Assembly (NCBI RefSeq): GCF_001428045.1
Contig: NZ_LMSD01000001.1
Coordinates: 434,001 to 498,000 of the forward strand
Reading direction: 5' to 3'
Length of the DNA stretch: 64,000 bases
Origin: Paenibacillus sp. Soil750
Lineage (GTDB): Bacteria; Bacillota; Bacilli; Paenibacillales; NBRC-103111
This document shows, piece after piece, positions 59,727 through 64,000 of this stretch. Under the pieces are notes generated by a model. It worked only from the letters and a program-made list of their open reading frames with translations. It had not been told where the DNA came from and ran no database searches. The translations under genes were made by a program, and so were the position numbers. The first letter of the stretch is position 1. Each line of letters opens with the position of its first letter.

Positions 59727-62700
59727 ATGATGCATAGAAAGCACAAACTGTTAGGATGGTTTCTGCTGTTGATAGCCATTACATCTCTTAATCTCACCAA
59801 ACAACCAGAAGCTTCAGCGGCTCCTGCACTACCCACGACCTATTTGCAGGATGATTTTTCGGACGGCGATTATACGACTAATCCAGTATGGACAGCAACC
59901 TCTGGAACATGGAAAGTGAATACAGACCCCACAGACGCCAGTAATAAAATGTTAAATCAGACGGACGCTGGTGAAGGGATTATTACCGCAGGAGATGCTG
60001 CATGGACGAATGCTACCGTTACTATGCGTTTCTATACAGGTGCCGGTGGAGCTTACCCGGGTATTCTGGCGCGAGTTCAGGACTATAGAAATTTTTATTA
60101 TTTCCAAATGCAAACGACTACTGGCTTGGTTCTTTCCAAAAGAATCAACGGAACGGATACAACGATAAGAAGCTTCAGTTATCCGATGAACAAAAACACG
60201 TGGTATACGCTAAAAATGGTTACGGTCGGCAATTCCATTAGATGCTATATCGTTAACAATGGCGTTGATAAACTAATTTTTGATGAGACCGACACCACAT
60301 TTCCAAGTGGGAAAATCGGCATTCGGAATAAATGGCAAGCCATTTATTTGGATGATGTGAAAGTAACAGACGCACCGCCTGTCAACACTTCAGGGGTTCA
60401 ATCCAACACACAAACCAACTCCACGATAACCCTGAATTGGCCGCAAGTTGACGGGGCAACAAGTTACAATATTTATCGTTCAACAACGGCAAATAGCGGT
60501 TATACCTTTATATCTACTAACACAACCAACAGTTTCGTGGATACGGGGTTACTTTCAGATACCGCGTATTATTATAAAGTAGCCTTTCTCTATGGCGGAC
60601 TGACGGAATCGCAATGGTCCTCCGAAATAAGTGTGCGGACTACGCCAGCACCACCAGCAGCACCTACGGGACAGACTGCAACAGCTGTAAATGCCTCGAA
60701 AATCAATTTGAGTTGGACAGCGGCAGTTAAGGCAACTGGATATCGGGTGTATCGATCTGCTGATGCGGGGAACACATTCACTCAGGTATATGATGGGACA
60801 GCATTAAACTACGTAGATACAGGTTTAAATCCTAACACAGCTTATAAGTATCAAATCAAAGCTTATAACTCGATTGGTGAATCTCCAGCAGCATCTGTAG
60901 AGGCTTCTACTTATCGCTATGATGCCCCTGGAAATTTCCAAGCAGCTTCAGTTACAGATACAACAGCTGCATTAACCTGGGATGCCCTGCAAGGAACAAC
61001 CGTAACGTACCAAATAAGCAGATCCTCAAGTGCGACTGGAACGTATAGTCAGATATACAGCGGTCCGAATACGGTGTATATCGATACAGGCTTAACGCAA
61101 GGCACAGGATACTTTTATAAAATAGTTGCCGTCATAAATGGGATCTCATCAGCCTTATCCGATCCGCTTGGCGTAGGTACAGTGAGAACGGCTTTTACAC
61201 CTGGTACGGTCTGGTCAGATATCAGTGGTAACCCCATTGATGCCCATGGAGCAGGTATCATGTATGATCAGAAAACGCAGAAATATTATTGGTACGGTGA
61301 ATACCATAAAGGTGCATGGCCTGCAGCTGGAGTGAGAGTTTACTCTTCCACGGATCTGTATAATTGGACAGATGAAGGTATGGCACTGACGATGGTAAAA
61401 TCAATGGATGATTTTACGAACGATCCTTATATTTCCTCGCTCTATGCCGGTAGAACGGATACGTTAAACATCTGGGCAGATATTCGAATGGGCCGAATTA
61501 TTGAGAGACCCAAAGTTATCTACAATGATAAAACAAAAAAATATGTCATGTGGGCTCATATTGATGGAGATAAAGATCCGTATAATAACAACGCGAACTA
61601 TGGCAAAGCGCAAGCTGGTTATGCCATAAGTGATTCACCTTTAGGGCCGTTTATCTACCAGAAGAGCTACCGCATGGATCAAGCACCAGCGGGGCAGATC
61701 GATTATCAGCCTGGCAACCCTGGCATGGCACGCGATATGAATTTGTTTAAAGATGATGATGGTACGGGATATCTCATCTATTCCAGTGAAGAAAACTTAA
61801 CAATCTATATTTCCAAGCTGTTGGATGATTACTCTGACGTGACTGGTTGGCACACAGATGGCCATGTAGATGCTAACGGCAAACCTGTCCGCGATACTAG
61901 CTATAAGGCTGTTTACGGCTCAGATTATATAAGAGTATTTCCAGGTACTCAGCGTGAAGCTCCAGCTATTTTTAAATCGAATGGAAAATACTACATGATC
62001 ACTTCCGGTGCAACTGGATGGTCTCCGAATGAGAATAAATTCAGTGTGGCAGACTCTATGTTCGGTCCATGGTCAACGCCGATGAATCCATTTGTAAGGA
62101 CATCGACATCAGATCCAGACCCCATGACAGCATTTAAATCACAATCGACATTTGTGATCCCAGTTGACCCCGCGAAAGGAAAATTCATTTATGTGGGTGA
62201 CGATTGGAATGGCGGACAGTTTACGACAAATGGCGGTGCCAAATATGTATGGCTGCCCATTGAATTTGGGCAAGGTACGGATATCTCGATCAGATGGTAT
62301 AGCACTTGGAATAAAGATGTATTGAACAGTATGGGCAAAATGGACATTAATCTGAAATTGCCTGAAGTTGTTGCTACGGGAGCAGTACTGAATTTACCGA
62401 CTCAGGTAGCAGTACTCCCAAGTGGTGCAACGGTTGCAACGACAACCGCAGTAACATGGTCAGTAAATTCACAGCCTATAACGGCGAATACATTTGCACT
62501 TCCAGGTGTGTATACCTTACAGGCTGTTCTTCCACAGTTTAATAATAAAGCGTTACGGTTTAAAATGTACGCCATTCCTGATAAGACCATCTATTTCGTA
62601 AACAGCGGTGGTTATGCGACAAGTGATTACAGCCAGCTAACCTCATATCTGCAAGATACACTTGTTAATAAGGACGTAGTTGAACAGGCGTATAACGCTG

Positions 62701-64000
62701 CCGATCCAGCTCCTTGGGGCTATGTAGGAACGAATTCGAATTCAGCAGGGTCAGCTAGTGGAGATATTTTCTCAACACTCCGATATCTGAATGGCGGCAA
62801 TGTTAGTAATTCCCCTGCGGGTACGGACCTGACCTACAAGTTCAATGTGAAAAATGGTTCCTACACCGTGTACACAGGCTTCAACGATATATGGAATAAT
62901 GCCTCTAGGAAAGCTGACTTATATATCAATGGGGTTAAAAAGAATGCGATCACTTATATTTCCAATACAGTCTATGGAAATTCTGTTGATGTGACGGATG
63001 GCACGATCACGGTTACGGTGAGAAATACAGCCTCACAGGATCCGTTGATCAACTGGCTGATGATTGTTGATCAAACACAGACACATGATCCTTTAAGGGG
63101 ACTTCAGGTTGATTCGACAACATCCCATTCTGCGGAGCTTTCCTGGAACAAAGCGATCGGAGCAACCTCCTATACACTGTATAGATCAACCAGTGCAGGT
63201 GGCACCTATGCGCCTATTTATCAGGGAGGAGCAGCAAGCTTCACGGACAGTGGAGTTGATCCTGCAGTACGTTATTACTATAAGGTTACATCTACCAGCG
63301 TATCTGTCGAATCGCCAATGTCAGATTCAGTCTCGATCCTTTTAGATCAAACGAAGCCAGTTACCGAATTTGCTATGGCAGGAGTGGCTAACAGGGGCTG
63401 GTACACGTCGAATGTCGTATCGTTACATGCTGCCGATGAGTTATCTGGAGTAGCCAAGACGGAATACACACTTGGTGATTCGACGAATTGGACGGCGTAT
63501 TCGGGACCGTTTACACTACCGCAAGACGGTTCTTATTCAATCCAGTACCACTCCGTGGATAAGGCAGGCAATGTGGAAGAAGTGAAACAGCAGACCGTGC
63601 ATGTTGATGTAACACTGCCTAGTTATAAGTTTTTGATCAATGGCAATGAGTTAAGGGAGGGAGACTCCTTTGATGATCATCTGCCTCTAACTTTCCAAGT
63701 ATCCGATAATTTATCTGGATTAGCCTCTGCACAAATCACGGTTAGTGGCTCGGTCTATGCGTTAGATCTGACACGGGGCTCAAGCGTAGTTTTCGATTTA
63801 GCGGGAAAAGTTGGAAGTAATAACGTATCTATCATGGTTGAAGATATAGCAGGGAATAAATTGCTTAAAAATGTCCAAATCCATGTGACAACCAGCATTG
63901 AAGCCATGGATCAGCTGCTTACTCGCTATAGTGCTTCTTTAAGCCAATCATTAACATCTCAGTTGAACAACGCCCTCAAGCAGGCGCAGCATAAAATGGA
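59727..64000 (+). CDS. Giant secreted GH43-like multidomain protein, cut by window edge
   Basis: The frame opens at ATG ATG (59727) after AAAAGGAGACGG and has no stop through base 64000, giving at least 1424 residues. Signal peptide about 1-33 (LLGWFLLLIAITSLNL ... ASAAP); LamG/DUF1080-like sandwich about 40-205; three fibronectin III repeats about 215-485; a GH43-like five-bladed propeller about 490-850 opening with DISGNPIDAHGAGIMYD and YYWYGEYHKG, similar to exo-galactanase-type GH43 starts; an Ig-like segment about 878-935; a malectin/CBM-like domain about 953-1115 (TIYFVNSGGY); FN3 about 1120-1204; an OmpL47-like segment about 1207-1300 (TEFAMAGVANRGWYTSNVVSLHAAD is typical). The end (LTRYSASLSQSL) may begin a FIVAR-type helix. 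Probably hydrolyses plant or microbial polysaccharide outside the cell. Confidence 0.9.
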   Translation, partial: MMHRKHKLLGWFLLLIAITSLNLTKQPEASAAPALPTTYLQDDFSDGDYTTNPVWTATSGTWKVNTDPTDASNKMLNQTDAGEGIITAGDAAWTNATVTMRFYTGAGGAYPGILARVQDYRNFYYFQMQTTTGLVLSKRINGTDTTIRSFSYPMNKNTWYTLKMVTVGNSIRCYIVNNGVDKLIFDETDTTFPSGKIGIRNKWQAIYLDDVKVTDAPPVNTSGVQSNTQTNSTITLNWPQVDGATSYNIYRSTTANSGYTFISTNTTNSFVDTGLLSDTAYYYKVAFLYGGLTESQWSSEISVRTTPAPPAAPTGQTATAVNASKINLSWTAAVKATGYRVYRSADAGNTFTQVYDGTALNYVDTGLNPNTAYKYQIKAYNSIGESPAASVEASTYRYDAPGNFQAASVTDTTAALTWDALQGTTVTYQISRSSSATGTYSQIYSGPNTVYIDTGLTQGTGYFYKIVAVINGISSALSDPLGVGTVRTAFTPGTVWSDISGNPIDAHGAGIMYDQKTQKYYWYGEYHKGAWPAAGVRVYSSTDLYNWTDEGMALTMVKSMDDFTNDPYISSLYAGRTDTLNIWADIRMGRIIERPKVIYNDKTKKYVMWAHIDGDKDPYNNNANYGKAQAGYAISDSPLGPFIYQKSYRMDQAPAGQIDYQPGNPGMARDMNLFKDDDGTGYLIYSSEENLTIYISKLLDDYSDVTGWHTDGHVDANGKPVRDTSYKAVYGSDYIRVFPGTQREAPAIFKSNGKYYMITSGATGWSPNENKFSVADSMFGPWSTPMNPFVRTSTSDPDPMTAFKSQSTFVIPVDPAKGKFIYVGDDWNGGQFTTNGGAKYVWLPIEFGQGTDISIRWYSTWNKDVLNSMGKMDINLKLPEVVATGAVLNLPTQVAVLPSGATVATTTAVTWSVNSQPITANTFALPGVYTLQAVLPQFNNKALRFKMYAIPDKTIYFVNSGGYATSDYSQLTSYLQDTLVNKDVVEQAYNAADPAPWGYVGTNSNSAGSASGDIFSTLRYLNGGNVSNSPAGTDLTYKFNVKNGSYTVYTGFNDIWNNASRKADLYINGVKKNAITYISNTVYGNSVDVTDGTITVTVRNTASQDPLINWLMIVDQTQTHDPLRGLQVDSTTSHSAELSWNKAIGATSYTLYRSTSAGGTYAPIYQGGAASFTDSGVDPAVRYYYKVTSTSVSVESPMSDSVSILLDQTKPVTEFAMAGVANRGWYTSNVVSLHAADELSGVAKTEYTLGDSTNWTAYSGPFTLPQDGSYSIQYHSVDKAGNVEEVKQQTVHVDVTLPSYKFLINGNELREGDSFDDHLPLTFQVSDNLSGLASAQITVSGSVYALDLTRGSSVVFDLAGKVGSNNVSIMVEDIAGNKLLKNVQIHVTTSIEAMDQLLTRYSASLSQSLTSQLNNALKQAQHKM

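Overview
The window reads as a chromosomal segment of an endospore-forming, low-to-mid GC Bacillota, most like Paenibacillus. Evidence: two spore germinant-receptor loci, a SigI/RsgI pair, a T-box-controlled ilv operon, strong AGGAGG-type ribosome sites with many TTG/GTG starts, the ytqA/ytqB-type tRNA modification pair, and intergenic dyad and REP-like repeats. The genus is an inference from gene content. I saw no tRNA, rRNA, CRISPR array, transposase or phage genes.

Layout. 1-4.2 kb: truncated D-2-hydroxyacid dehydrogenase, RluA pseudouridine synthase, and a LacI-type regulator divergent from an FAD oxidoreductase, with three spaced TTTAAACTA repeats between them. 4.2-4.5 kb: G-quadruplex-prone tandem repeats and small dyads. 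5-15.4 kb: housekeeping genes (B12/radical SAM protein, PNPOx-like protein, an unusual IMP dehydrogenase, manA, mnmM/mnmL, a WGxxGxxG-tailed secreted protein, trmB, a glycolipid-type glycosyltransferase and a PAP2 phosphatase). 16-18.7 kb: membrane glycosyltransferase and infC-rpmI-rplT with a leader terminator and an ATT start for infC. 18.7-22.7 kb: a gerK-ordered (A-C-B) germinant receptor on the minus strand.

22.7-39.7 kb: branched-chain amino-acid genes. A T-box leader precedes ilvB-ilvN-ilvC-leuA and an aminotransferase; leuB lies 10 kb further on. The intervening DNA holds tandem REP-like units, a DUF559-type nuclease-like gene, vanW, a DUF2269 protein, a decayed copy of the aminotransferase 3' end, and a germinant-receptor cluster in which one A gene is followed by two B-C pairs. 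leuC, leuD and ilvD are not in the window.

39.7-53.3 kb: a Crp-like protein without an HTH next to a PerR-box-associated 2-Cys peroxiredoxin; a GcvH-like protein without its lipoyl lysine; a His/Gly-tailed membrane peptide; and a minus-strand alpha-glucan operon (DUF4912, a 1006-residue GH57-GT4 fusion, GH15). Then small unknowns, a LytTR response regulator beside a kinase-less membrane protein, an XRE regulator, and sigI-rsgI with a SigI-type promoter. 53.5-64 kb: aldo/keto reductase with Fe-S cysteines, leucyl aminopeptidase, an MFS transporter with a Gfo/Idh/MocA dehydrogenase, and a very large secreted GH43-like multidomain protein that runs off the right edge.

The strongest candidates for something new are the alpha-glucan operon with its branching-enzyme/glycosyltransferase fusion, a two-copy ~95-bp intergenic element with two conserved stem-loops, the A-B-C-B-C germinant locus, and the GcvH-like protein that cannot be lipoylated.
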